Source: Cellulomonas sp. APG4
GTDB lineage: Bacteria > Actinomycetota > Actinomycetes > Actinomycetales > Cellulomonadaceae
Assembly (NCBI RefSeq): GCF_009996735.1
Contig: NZ_JAACYI010000023.1
Location: 1 to 57,687 of the forward strand
Length of the DNA: 57,687 bases
Direction of reading: 5' to 3'
Made by a program: the position numbers and the translations under genes. Of the stretch, positions 8,564-18,021 are shown piece after piece; position 1 is the first letter of the stretch, and each line of letters begins with the position of its first letter. A model generated the notes under the pieces. The model ran no database searches, was not told the origin of the DNA, and saw nothing but the letters and a program-made list of their open reading frames with translations.

Positions 8564-9718
8564 TCAGCCGACCTGGACCACCGGACCGCCGCCGTCGGCG
8601 GGTTCCATCTGCTCGGCGATGCGCATGGCCTCCTCGATGAGGGTCTCCACGATCTGCGCCTCGGGCACGGTCTTGATGACCTGGCCCTTGACGAAGATCT
8701 GCCCCTTGCCGTTGCCCGACGCCACGCCCAGGTCCGCCTCGCGGGCCTCGCCCGGTCCGTTGACGACGCAGCCCATCACCGCGACCCGGAGCGGGACCTC
8801 CATGCCCTCGAGCCCTGCCGTGACGCGCTCGGCGAGCGAGTACACGTCGACCTGCGCGCGACCGCACGAGGGGCACGAGACGATCTCGAGCTTGCGCGGG
8901 CGCAGGTTGAGCGACTGCAGGATCTGGATGCCGACCTTGACCTCCTCGACCGGCGGGGCCGAGAGGGACACGCGGATGGTGTCGCCGATCCCCTGGCTCA
9001 GCAGCGCGCCGAACGCCGTGGCGGACTTGATGGTCCCCTGGAACGCGGGGCCGGCCTCGGTCACACCGAGGTGCAGGGGCCAGTCGCCCCGCTCCGAGAG
9101 CATCTCGTACGCCCGCACCATGATCACGGGGTCGTTGTGCTTGACCGAGATCTTGAAGTCGTGGAAGTCGTGCTCCTCGAAGAGCGACGCCTCCCACACC
9201 GCGGACTCGACGAGAGCCTCGGGGGTCGCCTTGCCGTACTTCTCGAGGAGGCGCTTGTCGAGCGAACCCGCGTTCACGCCGATGCGCAGCGACACCCCGG
9301 CCTCGGCCGCCGCCTTCGCGATAGCGCCCACCTGGTCGTCGAACTTGCGGATGTTGCCCGGGTTGACGCGCACCGCGGCGCAGCCCGCGTCGATCGCGGC
9401 GAACACGTACTTGGGCTGGAAGTGGATGTCCGCGATCACGGGGATCTGCGACTTGCGCGCGATGATCGGCAGCGCGTTGGCGTCCTCCTCCGTGGGGCAC
9501 GCGACGCGGACGATGTCGCAGCCCGCGGCGGTCAGCTCGGCGATCTGCTGGAGGGTCGCGTTGATGTCGGTCGTCTTGGTCGTCGTCATGGACTGCACAG
9601 AGACGGGCGCGTCACCTCCCACGTACAGGGAGCCGACCTTGATCTTGCGCGTCGGTCGGCGCGGGGCGAGGACGGGCGGGGGCGCCTCGGGCATCCCGAG
9701 GTCGATGGGAACGCTCAC
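8564..9718 (-). CDS. ispG: 4-hydroxy-3-methylbut-2-en-1-yl diphosphate synthase
   Basis: IspG (GcpE) makes HMBPP in the methylerythritol phosphate pathway to isoprenoids. The 384-residue sequence has the TIM-barrel start [17 protein letters not shown], the substrate segment [17 protein letters not shown], and a C-terminal 4Fe-4S domain with CPSCGR and CVVNGPGEA. The GTG at 9716-9718 is chosen because the resulting N terminus ([15 protein letters not shown]) matches family length and GATACT sits 6 nt upstream. Earlier codons of the open frame are unlikely to be used. dxr, the second enzyme of the same pathway, lies 15 kb away at 24434, separated by the polyamine island. Confidence 0.97.
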   Translation of the reverse strand: MSVPIDLGMPEAPPPVLAPRRPTRKIKVGSLYVGGDAPVSVQSMTTTKTTDINATLQQIAELTAAGCDIVRVACPTEEDANALPIIARKSQIPVIADIHFQPKYVFAAIDAGCAAVRVNPGNIRKFDDQVGAIAKAAAEAGVSLRIGVNAGSLDKRLLEKYGKATPEALVESAVWEASLFEEHDFHDFKISVKHNDPVIMVRAYEMLSERGDWPLHLGVTEAGPAFQGTIKSATAFGALLSQGIGDTIRVSLSAPPVEEVKVGIQILQSLNLRPRKLEIVSCPSCGRAQVDVYSLAERVTAGLEGMEVPLRVAVMGCVVNGPGEAREADLGVASGNGKGQIFVKGQVIKTVPEAQIVETLIEEAMRIAEQMEPADGGGPVVQVG

Positions 9719-9724
9719 CGCTCC

Positions 9725-9730
9725 AGTATC
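9725..9730 (-). promoter_or_regulatory. -10-like hexamer, leaderless start of ispG
   Basis: GATACT on the minus strand lies 6 nt before the GTG at 9718. The same hexamer at the same spacing precedes the gene at 56521. Confidence 0.5.
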
Positions 9731-9770
9731 CCCAATCTCACCGCCGACGCCGACCGCGCGCACGTCCTGC

Positions 9771-11087
9771 TCACCCGAACGTCACGGGTGCCACGATGTC
9801 TGCCCAGGTCAGCACCACGAACATGCCGATCAGCACGAGGAACACGCCGTACGCGAACGGCATCTGCCGCGCGACGTCCGCCGGGCGCGGCGTGGGCGCA
9901 CCACGCCACCGGGCCACCTGTCGACGCGCCCCCTCCCAGAGGGCGCCGGCCACGTGTCCGCCGTCGAGCGGGAGCAACGGGATCAGGTTGAAGACGAACA
10001 GCGCCACGTTCAGGGACGCGAGGATCGACAGCAGCGTGCTCGCCCGGACGGCCGGCGTCGCCTGCGGACCGTCGGCCGAGGTCACCTCGCCCGCGAGGCG
10101 GCCCACCCCGACGATCCCCATGACGCTCGAGGGGTCGCGCTCGCCCCCGGTCACGAGGGTCTGCACGACGTCCCACAGTCGCACCGGCAGCGCGACGACG
10201 ATCTTCGCGGTCTCCCAGGTCGCCTGCCAGAGCAGGGGCGGCACGTCCGCGAGGCTCCCGGGCTCGAGGCCCGTCGTCGGGCTGAAGCCGATGTAGCGCG
10301 AGGGCTCGGTGACCATCTCGCCGTCGGCGTCGAGCACGGGCGCGCCGGCCTCGTCCCACACCGGCCGCTCGACCACGACGGGACGGACCTCGAGGGTCAC
10401 CTCCGCACCGTCGCGCTCGACCACGAGCGGCACGACGTCGGCCGTGGCCGTCCGCACCTGCTCCTGGAACTGCTCCCAGGTGGTGATCTCGACGCCGCCG
10501 TAGGACACCAGGCGGTCCCCCGGCTCGAGCCCGGCGGCACTCGCGGGCGTCGCCGGGTCACCGGGACGGCAGTCACGCTCGACCCCCGCGGGCAGCACGC
10601 AGTCGAGCGTCGTGCCGACCGTGGTCGTCGCACCGCCCGGGAGGCCGAAGCCGAGCACCGAGATCGCGAGCAGGACGAACGCCAGGACGAGGTTCATCAT
10701 CGGGCCGCCGAGCATCACGACCACCTTGCGTGGCGCGCTCAGGCGGTAGAACGCCCGGTGCCCCTCGCCCGGACGGATCTCCTCGGCGCTCGCGTCCCGG
10801 GCCGCGGAGACGAGCTCGGCCATCCGACCCGCACGGGGGCGGGCGCCGACGGCCTCGGCCGGCGGCAGCATGCCGATGAGCCGCACGTAGCCCCCGAGCG
10901 GGATCGCCTTGAGGCCGTACTCGGTCTCGCCCCGCGTGGTCGACCACAGCGTGGGGCCGAAACCGACCATGTACCGGCTCACGCGCACGCCGAAGCGCTT
11001 GGCGGGCACCAGGTGCCCGATCTCGTGCAGGGCGATCGAGACGAGGAGCCCGATCACGACGACGAGCAGCCCGAGGAGGAACTCCAT
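9771..11087 (-). CDS. rseP: Site-2 protease family membrane zinc metalloprotease (RseP-like)
   Basis: This 438-residue membrane protein has the zinc site HEIGH (residues 21-25) in the first transmembrane helix and PLDGGHV near the C terminus, where the Asp is the third ligand. A PDZ-like domain ([21 protein letters not shown]) lies between. Family members cut anti-sigma factors or other membrane proteins within the bilayer; the mycobacterial homologue is Rip1. The ATG at 11085-11087 starts at the first hydrophobic helix and the longer open frame has no homology. dxr usually abuts rseP; here 13 kb of catabolic genes intervene. Confidence 0.93.
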   Translation of the reverse strand: MEFLLGLLVVVIGLLVSIALHEIGHLVPAKRFGVRVSRYMVGFGPTLWSTTRGETEYGLKAIPLGGYVRLIGMLPPAEAVGARPRAGRMAELVSAARDASAEEIRPGEGHRAFYRLSAPRKVVVMLGGPMMNLVLAFVLLAISVLGFGLPGGATTTVGTTLDCVLPAGVERDCRPGDPATPASAAGLEPGDRLVSYGGVEITTWEQFQEQVRTATADVVPLVVERDGAEVTLEVRPVVVERPVWDEAGAPVLDADGEMVTEPSRYIGFSPTTGLEPGSLADVPPLLWQATWETAKIVVALPVRLWDVVQTLVTGGERDPSSVMGIVGVGRLAGEVTSADGPQATPAVRASTLLSILASLNVALFVFNLIPLLPLDGGHVAGALWEGARRQVARWRGAPTPRPADVARQMPFAYGVFLVLIGMFVVLTWADIVAPVTFG

Positions 11088-11104
11088 CCTGGTCCTGTCT
11101 GGAG

Positions 11105-11124
11105 ATCGGCGCGGGGGCGCCGAT
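11105..11124. terminator. Hairpin in the rseP-gabT divergent region
   Basis: ATCGGCGC and GCGCCGAT flank a GGGG loop (perfect 8-bp stem), 18 bp upstream of the rseP ATG. It could be a leader structure of rseP or block antisense transcription. No U tract follows on either strand. Confidence 0.3.
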
Positions 11125-11268
11125 GCGGTCAGGGACGTCCCATCATCACAGGTGCGCGCGGTCGCGGCGGACGGCCACGCGTCGCCCTCCGGGGCCGGAC
11201 GGACCCGTGCGGCGAGCATACGACGGAAACTGCACGCCAGGGCCTGTCGCTCCTGCGGATCCCGTCCG

Positions 11269-11274
11269 TACGAT
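11269..11274 (+). promoter_or_regulatory. -10-like hexamer, leaderless start of gabT
   Basis: TACGAT (TANNAT) lies 6 nt before the gabT ATG at 11281, and there is no Shine-Dalgarno sequence between them. Confidence 0.5.
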
Positions 11275-11280
11275 CACCCC

Positions 11281-12645
11281 ATGGCTTCCCTTTCCGTCGC
11301 CGACGGCGGCGCCTCGGTCCCCCAACGACGTCATCTCGTGACCGAGGTCCCGGGGCCGCGGTCGCGCGCCCTCGCGACCCGCCGCGCCGCGGCGGTCGCG
11401 GCCGGGGTGGCCGGGACCCTGCCCGTCTTCGTGGACCGTGCGGGCGGCGGGATCCTGCTCGACGTCGACGGGAACGCCTTCGTGGACCTCGGTTCGGGCA
11501 TCGCGGTCACGTCGGTCGGCAACGCGGCACCCGAGGTGGTCCGCGCCGTGCGCTCCCAGGCGGGGCGCTTCACGCACACGTGCTTCATGGTCACGCCGTA
11601 CGAGGAGTACGTCGAGGTGTGCGAAGAGCTCGCCCGGCTCACACCCGGCGGGCACGACAAGCGCAGCGTCCTGGTCAACTCGGGGGCCGAGGCCGTCGAG
11701 AACGCCGTCAAGGTCGCACGCCGCGCCACCGGCCGCGACGCCGTCGTCGTGCTCGACCACGCCTACCACGGCCGCACCAACCTCACGATGGCGATGACGG
11801 CCAAGGCCATGCCCTACAAGACGGGCTTCGGTCCGTTCGCGGGCGAGGTCTACCGCGTCCCGGCGTCGTACCCGCTGCGCGACCCGGCCGGCCTGACCGG
11901 GGCGCAGGCCGCCGCCCGCGCGACCGCGATGATCGACGCGCAGGTGGGCGCCGACCAGGTGGCCTGCGTGGTCGTCGAGCCGATCCTCGGCGAGGGCGGC
12001 TTCGTGGTGCCCGCTGCGGGGTTCCTGCCCGCGCTCGCGACGTGGTGCCGTGACCGTGGGGTGCTGCTCGTCGCGGACGAGGTCCAGACGGGCTTCGCAC
12101 GCACCGGCGACTGGTTCGCGTGCGACGACGAGGGGGTGGTTCCGGACCTCGTCGCGACTGCGAAGGGCATCGCCGGTGGCCTCCCCCTCGGCGCCGTGAC
12201 CGGGCGCGCCGAGCTCATGGACGCGGTGCACGTGGGCGGCCTCGGCGGCACCTACGGCGGCAACCCCGTGGCGTGCGCGGCCGCGCTCGCCACGCTGCGG
12301 ACCTACCGCGACCTCGATCTCGTGGCGGCCGCCCGACGCATCGGAGCGCTGGTCCACGACCGTCTCACGGACGTCGCCGCGCGCACACCCGCCGTCGCGC
12401 AGGTGCGCGGTCGCGGTGCGATGCAGGCCGTCGAGCTCGTCCGGCCCGGGACCCTCGAGCCCGACCCGGCTGCCGCGCGGCGCGTCGCCCAGGAGTGCTC
12501 GCGGCGCGGCGTGCTCGTGCTCACCTGCGGGACCTACGGGAACGTGCTCCGGCTGCTACCCCCGCTGGTGATCTCCGTCGAGCTGCTCGACGACGCCCTC
12601 GACGTGCTCGCGGCCGCCCTCGTCGAGGACGTCACCCCGGGCTGA
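11281..12645 (+). CDS. gabT: 4-aminobutyrate aminotransferase (class III PLP enzyme)
   Basis: This 454-residue class III aminotransferase most resembles GabT, which converts GABA and 2-oxoglutarate to succinic semialdehyde and glutamate. It has LVNSGAEAVENAVKVAR (PLP phosphate site), DHAYHGRTNLTMAMT, LLVADEVQTGFARTGDWF and the Schiff-base Lys in VATAKGIAGGLPLGAV, then GGTYGGNPVACAAAL. A role in the last step of putrescine breakdown fits its neighbours. It is transcribed away from rseP and ends 14 nt inside the 3' end of the convergent GGDEF gene. Other omega-amino acids such as beta-alanine are possible substrates. Confidence 0.9.
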   Translation: MASLSVADGGASVPQRRHLVTEVPGPRSRALATRRAAAVAAGVAGTLPVFVDRAGGGILLDVDGNAFVDLGSGIAVTSVGNAAPEVVRAVRSQAGRFTHTCFMVTPYEEYVEVCEELARLTPGGHDKRSVLVNSGAEAVENAVKVARRATGRDAVVVLDHAYHGRTNLTMAMTAKAMPYKTGFGPFAGEVYRVPASYPLRDPAGLTGAQAAARATAMIDAQVGADQVACVVVEPILGEGGFVVPAAGFLPALATWCRDRGVLLVADEVQTGFARTGDWFACDDEGVVPDLVATAKGIAGGLPLGAVTGRAELMDAVHVGGLGGTYGGNPVACAAALATLRTYRDLDLVAAARRIGALVHDRLTDVAARTPAVAQVRGRGAMQAVELVRPGTLEPDPAAARRVAQECSRRGVLVLTCGTYGNVLRLLPPLVISVELLDDALDVLAAALVEDVTPG

Positions 12646-13756
12646 TCACGCGGTCGCGACCCGAGGTCTTGGCGTCGTACATCAGGGCGTCCACCCGGTC
12701 CAGGGCGGCCAGCGGCGGCTCGGCGGGCTCGAGCAGCACGACGCCGAAGCTCCCGGTGATCTGCAGCCCGAGCGCCTCGCCGACCTCCTGCGGGAGCACG
12801 GCGCGCAGCCGCTCGGCGAGCTGGACCGCGCGGTCCCGGTCCGTGCCCGGCGCGACCACGACGAACTCCTCGCCACCCACGCGCGCGACCAGGTCGTGCT
12901 GACGCACGACGCGCGAGGCCGCCCGCGCCACGAGGCAGAGCACCTGGTCGCCGACCCCGTGGCCGTAGGTGTCGTTGACCTCCTTGAAGTGGTCGAGGTC
13001 GAAGTAGACGAGCGCGACGGGGTTCTGCGGGCTCACCTGCTGCGAGCGCTCCGCGAGCTCCTCGAGCAGGCGACGGCGGTTGGCCAGGCCCGTGAGCGCG
13101 TCGAGGTAGGCGATGTCCCGCATGTGCCCCGCCTCCTCGCTCGCGCGCCGCGCCGCCTCCTCGGCGACGGCCAGCCGCGCCTTGGCCTGCGCGAGCACCT
13201 GCAGCAGCAGCACGATCACGACGAGGAACACGACGTACCGCACGACGTCGACGGCCACGTCACCCACGTCGCGGCGGCCGACCAGCGCCCCGAGCCCCGT
13301 GACGAGGACGCCCGTGAGGACCACGGCGGCGTGCACCAGCGCGCCGCGCGAGGTCATCACGAGCCCGCTGACGATCAGGAAGACGATGAGCCCCAGGAAG
13401 TACGTGGGGAACAGGCCGTGCCACGTCTGGCGCACGTCCTCGGCACCCGCGAGCCTCGACCAGCCCCACACGATCCAGGCGGTCTCGAACACCACGAGGG
13501 TCGTGCGGCTGAACGCGAGCGCCTGCTGCGGCCGGCGCACGAGCACCCACGCGTAGACCACGAGGTACCCCACGATCGGGGGGTACCCCCACAGCACGAG
13601 CGGGTCGTCGGGGCCGAGGACGAACGTGAGGACGAGCATCGTCGGGCAACCGATCGCGATGGCGATCGCCACGACCCTGCGCAGCAACGCGGGGATGTCG
13701 GCACGGAACATCCCGTCGAGCGCGGGGTCCACGACCCGATCGGCGTCTCGGTTCAC
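12632..13756 (-). CDS. Membrane-bound GGDEF diguanylate cyclase
   Basis: About six hydrophobic helices (residues ~15-190) lead through a short coiled coil (AKARLAVAEEAARRASEEA) to a GGDEF domain starting at DALTGLANRRRLLEEL. The catalytic loop is GGEEF, an active variant. An RQHD inhibitory I-site lies exactly five residues before it, so product inhibition is expected. There is no EAL domain. It should make cyclic di-GMP from GTP at the membrane. The GTG at 13754-13756 overlaps the TGA of the saccharopine-dehydrogenase-like gene (GTGA), with GGAGGAG ~11 nt upstream, making it the last gene of the polyamine transport operon. The sensory part resembles no domain I know. Confidence 0.9.
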   Translation of the reverse strand: MNRDADRVVDPALDGMFRADIPALLRRVVAIAIAIGCPTMLVLTFVLGPDDPLVLWGYPPIVGYLVVYAWVLVRRPQQALAFSRTTLVVFETAWIVWGWSRLAGAEDVRQTWHGLFPTYFLGLIVFLIVSGLVMTSRGALVHAAVVLTGVLVTGLGALVGRRDVGDVAVDVVRYVVFLVVIVLLLQVLAQAKARLAVAEEAARRASEEAGHMRDIAYLDALTGLANRRRLLEELAERSQQVSPQNPVALVYFDLDHFKEVNDTYGHGVGDQVLCLVARAASRVVRQHDLVARVGGEEFVVVAPGTDRDRAVQLAERLRAVLPQEVGEALGLQITGSFGVVLLEPAEPPLAALDRVDALMYDAKTSGRDRVISPG

Positions 13757-15063
13757 GACGGTTCTCGCTCCTCCACTGCCCAGGGCGAGCCGTAGCCCGC
13801 AGGTTCGGGTGCCCTGAGCAGATCGAGGAAGGGGACGGCGTCGAACGCCTCCGGACCTTGCACCCCTGCGCCGGACCAGGTCCCCCGGGCGAGCAGCTCG
13901 AGGGCGACGACGGGGTTGACCGCCGTCTGCCAGACGACGCACTGGGCCCCGTACTCGCGCATGGACCAGGCGTTGTCGACGACGTGGTGAAGGTAGACCT
14001 CGCGCGGCCGTCCGTCGAGACCCGTTCCGGTGACGAGGACGCCCGCGCACGTGCTCCCGCTCATGCGCTCGCCGAGGGAGGCCGGGTCCGGGAGGCAGGC
14101 CGCCACGACGTCGCGCGGGCTCACCCGGACCCTCGCGGGCCCGTCCGCGTCGGCGCCGCGCACCGTGACCGGGTCCGTACGGTCGAGGCCGAGCCGGTGC
14201 AGCGTGCGCAGGACGGCGATGAACTCCTCGCCGAGGCCGTACTTGAAGGTGACCCGTCGCGCGTCGATCCACCGCGGCATCAGGAGGACCTCCTCGTGCT
14301 CCACGTGCACGCACTCGACCGGTCCGATCCCGCCCGGGAAGTCGAACACCTCGGGCTCGTGGAAGGGCGGCACCGTGTACCAGCCGCCCTCGGGCCCGGT
14401 GCCGCCGCTCGCGTCACGCCGGTCGCGCTCCCAGATCACGGGAGGGTTGAGGCACTCCTCGATCGTCGTCCAGATCGAGAAGGACGGGGCGAAGACGGGC
14501 TCGCCGTCGTCGCCGAGGACGACGAGGTTGGCTCCGTCCCGGACACCGAGCTCGTCGATGCTGCGGAAGAGGTGGTCGGCCGCGTAGCGCGCGAAGACGT
14601 CCGAGAGCCCGGGCTCGACCCCCATCCCGACCAGCGCGAGCCGCCCCGCGTCGGCCCAGCGCTCCGAGACCGCGAACTGCTCGTCCCCGAGCTTGACACC
14701 GGGGAGCGCGTACGGGTCCGTGGGGTGCGGTCGCGAGAGGGACATCGCCATGTCCAGGTAGTCGGCACCGGCAGCGAAGGCGCCCTCGAGGACGGGCATG
14801 ACGAAGCGCGGGTCGACCGCGTTGAGCACGTGGGTGATGCCGTGGCGACGCGCGAGTGCCGTCACCTCGCCCGCGCGTGAGGCGTCGACCCGGGCCGCGA
14901 CGAAGCGATCGCCACCCGGGACCCCGGCCACCGTCGCGACGGTGCGCTCGGCACGGGCCGCGTCGTGGTCGGCCACGACCATGAGCTCGAAGAAGTCACG
15001 ACGGGCGGCGATGCGGGCGACGGCGTCACCGACGCCCCCGCTTCCGACGACGAGAACACGCAC
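13753..15063 (-). CDS. Saccharopine dehydrogenase family oxidoreductase
   Basis: This 436-residue protein starts with a Rossmann nucleotide-binding loop (MRVLVVGSGGVGDAVARIAA) and continues as a saccharopine-dehydrogenase-like enzyme (YLDMAMSLSRPHP, LVGMGVEPGLSDVFARYAAD). The family includes lysine dehydrogenases, saccharopine reductases, carboxynorspermidine dehydrogenases and homospermidine-synthase-like proteins; given the polyamine neighbours, a polyamine- or lysine-derived substrate is likely, but I cannot name it. The GTG at 15061-15063 has AGGAGG 5-6 nt upstream. It follows potC by 32 bp and overlaps the GGDEF gene at its end. Confidence 0.8.
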   Translation of the reverse strand: MRVLVVGSGGVGDAVARIAARRDFFELMVVADHDAARAERTVATVAGVPGGDRFVAARVDASRAGEVTALARRHGITHVLNAVDPRFVMPVLEGAFAAGADYLDMAMSLSRPHPTDPYALPGVKLGDEQFAVSERWADAGRLALVGMGVEPGLSDVFARYAADHLFRSIDELGVRDGANLVVLGDDGEPVFAPSFSIWTTIEECLNPPVIWERDRRDASGGTGPEGGWYTVPPFHEPEVFDFPGGIGPVECVHVEHEEVLLMPRWIDARRVTFKYGLGEEFIAVLRTLHRLGLDRTDPVTVRGADADGPARVRVSPRDVVAACLPDPASLGERMSGSTCAGVLVTGTGLDGRPREVYLHHVVDNAWSMREYGAQCVVWQTAVNPVVALELLARGTWSGAGVQGPEAFDAVPFLDLLRAPEPAGYGSPWAVEEREPS

Positions 15064-15095
15064 AGGTCCTCCTGGGGGGGGAGCCGACCTCGCGG

Positions 15096-15956
15096 TCAGC
15101 GGCGGCGGCGCCGGCTCACCGTCACCAGCTGCACGGCGACGACGAGGAGCAGCGCCAGGACGAACATCGCCGAGCCGATCACGTTCGCCTGCGGCGGGAT
15201 GCCTCGGGTGGCCGAGACGTACACGAACTTCGGGAAGGTCGTGAAGCTGCCCGAGTTGAAGTTCGTGATGATGAAGTCGTCGAAGCTGAGCGAGAAGGCG
15301 AGCAGCGCCGCCGCCGCGATGCCGGGCAGCAGCAGCGGGAACGTCACCCGCCAGAAGGCCTGCACCGGCGAGGCGTAGAGGTCGGCCGCAGCCTCCTCGA
15401 GGCGCGGATCGAGGGTCGCGACCCGCGCCTTGACCGTGACCACCACGAAGCTGATGCAGAACATCACGTGGGCGAGCACGACGGTGCCGAAGCCCGGGTT
15501 GACCCGCAGGCTGAGGAACTGCGCGAGCAGCGCGGCGCCCAGCACGACCTCGGGCGTCGACATCGGCAGGAAGACCAGGAGGTTCGCGAGAGCACGCCCC
15601 CGGAACCGGTACCGGACGAGCGCGATCGCGATGAGCGTGCCGAGCACGGTCGCGACGGCCGTCGCGATGAGCCCCACCTGGAGGGAGTTGACGAGTGCGC
15701 GACACACCTGGGGCGCCCCGCACGGGTTGCGCCACGCCTCGAGCGTGAAGCCGCGCCAGACGAGGTTCGTCCGCACGGAGTCGTTGAACGAGAAGGCGAC
15801 GGTGTAGACGATCGGCACGAGCAGGTAGGCGAACGCGAGGGTCGCGATGATCGGCACGACGGCCTCGCCGATCCGCCACCGTGCGGCGCGCGCGGCAGGA
15901 GGGTCGGGGCGAGCCGTGACCCCTGCGGTGACCGCAGCCGCCGTCGTGCCGCTCAC
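15096..15956 (-). CDS. potC: Polyamine-type ABC transporter permease (PotC-like)
   Basis: This 286-residue integral membrane protein has about six hydrophobic helices and the inner-membrane permease signature near residues 180-215 (LEEAAADLYASPVQAFWRVT, the EAA loop that docks on the ATPase). The ending FSLSFDDFIITNFNSG is characteristic of PotC/YdcV. Its GTG overlaps the potB stop as GTGA. With PotB it should form the channel for putrescine or spermidine. The C terminus is a run of Arg. Confidence 0.92.
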   Translation of the reverse strand: MSGTTAAAVTAGVTARPDPPAARAARWRIGEAVVPIIATLAFAYLLVPIVYTVAFSFNDSVRTNLVWRGFTLEAWRNPCGAPQVCRALVNSLQVGLIATAVATVLGTLIAIALVRYRFRGRALANLLVFLPMSTPEVVLGAALLAQFLSLRVNPGFGTVVLAHVMFCISFVVVTVKARVATLDPRLEEAAADLYASPVQAFWRVTFPLLLPGIAAAALLAFSLSFDDFIITNFNSGSFTTFPKFVYVSATRGIPPQANVIGSAMFVLALLLVVAVQLVTVSRRRRR

Positions 15957-16873
15957 AGCAGGTCCTCCGTACCGGCACGCCGGATGTACGACGTGACGAG
16001 CAGCAGGATCGCGACCATGAGGACGACCGACAGCGCGGCGGCGCCCGGGTAGTCGCTCACCTTGAAGAAGCGTGAGTCGATGACCTGGCCGATCATCGTG
16101 GTCCCGTTGTTGCCCAGCAGCACCGAGTTCACGAAGTCGCCCGAGGCGGGGATGAACGTCAGCAGCGTCCCCGAGACGACGCCGGGCATCGACAACGGCA
16201 GGGTGACCCGCCAGAACGTCGTCGGGCCGCTCGCGTAGAGGTCTCCGCCCGCCTCGACCAAGCGGGGGTCGAGGCGTTCGAGGCTCGCGTAGATGGGCAG
16301 CGTCATGAACGGCAGGAAGTTGTAGGTCAGACCCGCCACGACCGCGAACGCCGTCGCCGTGAGGCGACCGTCGGGCGGGAGCAGCTGGACGGCCCGCAGG
16401 GCCGCGACGACGAACGACTCGTCGGCGAGGATCTGCTTCCACGCGATCGTGCGCAGGATGAAGCTCGTGAAGAACGGTGCGATCACGAGCACGAGCAGCA
16501 TCGCCTGCACGAACGGGCGACCGCGGGCCCGGACGGCGATGGCGTACGCGACGGGGTACCCGATGAGCAGCGCGGCGAGGGTCGCGACCAGCGCGTAGCC
16601 GAACGAGCGGACCAGGTGCGGCCAGTAGGTGCTGAGCACGGTCACGTAGTTCTGCCACTCGAAGGCCGGCTGGAACTGGCCGACGTCGCCGCCCGGGACG
16701 GGGACGTAGAGCGACGTCACGAGGAGCGCGACCACGGGGATGACGAAGAAGACGCCGAGGTAGGCGATGCCCGGGGCGAGCAGCAGGTACGCGGGCCCGC
16801 GCGCGGCACGGGCCGGGCTCGTCGCCGCCCTGGCGTTGCCGGGCCCGTGCCCGATCGCGGTGACGATGCTCAC
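15953..16873 (-). CDS. potB: Polyamine-type ABC transporter permease (PotB-like)
   Basis: This 306-residue permease has six predicted transmembrane helices, PFFTSFILRTIAWKQIL in the middle and the EAA-type loop LVEAGGDLYASGPTTFWRVT, ending with FIPASGDFVNSVLLG, the usual PotB C-terminal motif. The GTG at 16871-16873 overlaps the potA stop as GTGA and the gene overlaps potC at the other end, so the ATPase and both permeases are translationally coupled. Confidence 0.92.
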   Translation of the reverse strand: MSIVTAIGHGPGNARAATSPARAARGPAYLLLAPGIAYLGVFFVIPVVALLVTSLYVPVPGGDVGQFQPAFEWQNYVTVLSTYWPHLVRSFGYALVATLAALLIGYPVAYAIAVRARGRPFVQAMLLVLVIAPFFTSFILRTIAWKQILADESFVVAALRAVQLLPPDGRLTATAFAVVAGLTYNFLPFMTLPIYASLERLDPRLVEAGGDLYASGPTTFWRVTLPLSMPGVVSGTLLTFIPASGDFVNSVLLGNNGTTMIGQVIDSRFFKVSDYPGAAALSVVLMVAILLLVTSYIRRAGTEDLL

Positions 16874-18021
16874 GCGGCGCCGTCCTCGGCGACCCCCGAC
16901 GCGACGTCCTCGGCGCCGTCGAGGCCGAACGCGTGCCGCACGGCGCACGCGAGGTGCACCTCGTCGCCCACACGCACCTCACCTCCGCCCGAGATGTTCT
17001 GCACGAACACCCCGAGCGTGCCCAGACCGGGCACGGCGACCTGGTACTGCGTGCTCACGCCGCTGAACGCCACGTCGGTCACACGCCCGGGCCCGACGAC
17101 GTTCACGTCCCAGGGCACCTCCTCGTCACGGGTCACCAGGTGGAGCTTCTCGGGCCGCACGCCGACGAGCACCTCACCCTCGGTGCGTACCGCCCGCTCG
17201 GTGGGCACCAGCACGCGCCGCCCCGTGCCCACGTCGACGGCGAGGACGGAGCCCGGCCCGACGGACGGGCCCTCGACCACCGTCCCGCGCAGCAGGTTCG
17301 ACTGCCCGAGGAAGTTCGCGACGAACGCCGTGCGGGGCAGCTCGTAGAGGTCGGCGGGAGAACCCATCTGCTCGATCCGGCCGGCGTTCATGACGGCGAC
17401 CGTGTCGGCCATGGTCATGGCCTCCTCCTGGTCGTGCGTCACGTGCACGAACGTCAGGCCGACCTCGGTCTGGATCCGCTTGAGCTCGACCTGCATCTGG
17501 CGGCGCAGCTTGAGGTCCAGCGCACCCAGCGGTTCGTCGAGCAGCAGGACCGCGGGGTTGTTGACGAGTGCGCGCGCGAGGGCCACGCGCTGCTGCTGGC
17601 CACCGGACAGCAGGGCCGGACGGCGGTCCGCGAGGTGGTCCATCTCGACGAGCGCGAGGGCCTCGTGGGCGCGCGTGAGGGGCTCGGCCACGCGCCGCCG
17701 GCGCAGACCGAAGGCGACGTTCTCGAGCACGCTCAGGTGGGGGAACAGCGCGTAGGACTGGAAGACCGTGTTCACCGGCCTGCGGTGTGGACGACGGTCG
17801 GTCACGTCCTCGTCACCCAGCCGCACACGCCCACGGGTGGGGCGCTCGAGCCCCGCGACCATGCGCAGGGTCGTCGTCTTGCCGCATCCCGAGGGGCCCA
17901 GCAGGGCGAAGAACGAACCCGCGGGCACGTGCAGGCTCAGGTCGTCGACCGCGACGAAGGCGCCGAACTCCTTGGTGACGCGCTCGAGGGAGAGACCCGT
18001 ACCGGACGACGCGCCGTCCAT
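16870..18021 (-). CDS. potA: Polyamine-type ABC transporter ATP-binding protein (PotA-like)
   Basis: This 383-residue ATPase has Walker A GPSGCGKTT (residues 42-50), Q-loop (TVFQSYALFPHL), signature LSGGQQQRVALARAL, Walker B LLLDEPLGALD and switch His (VHVTHDQEEAMTMAD). A C-terminal TOBE regulatory domain (VGVRPEKLHL...) follows, as in PotA/CysA/MalK-class importers. It powers the PotBC channel. Its ATG shares a base with the potD stop (TGATG). Confidence 0.95.
   Translation of the reverse strand: MDGASSGTGLSLERVTKEFGAFVAVDDLSLHVPAGSFFALLGPSGCGKTTTLRMVAGLERPTRGRVRLGDEDVTDRRPHRRPVNTVFQSYALFPHLSVLENVAFGLRRRRVAEPLTRAHEALALVEMDHLADRRPALLSGGQQQRVALARALVNNPAVLLLDEPLGALDLKLRRQMQVELKRIQTEVGLTFVHVTHDQEEAMTMADTVAVMNAGRIEQMGSPADLYELPRTAFVANFLGQSNLLRGTVVEGPSVGPGSVLAVDVGTGRRVLVPTERAVRTEGEVLVGVRPEKLHLVTRDEEVPWDVNVVGPGRVTDVAFSGVSTQYQVAVPGLGTLGVFVQNISGGGEVRVGDEVHLACAVRHAFGLDGAEDVASGVAEDGAA

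Noticed and set aside
8481-12053. A 1190-codon plus-strand open frame through ispG and rseP
   Set aside because: It is antisense to two certain genes (ispG, rseP) and overlaps gabT out of frame; low-complexity Arg/Ser/Pro text with no domain.
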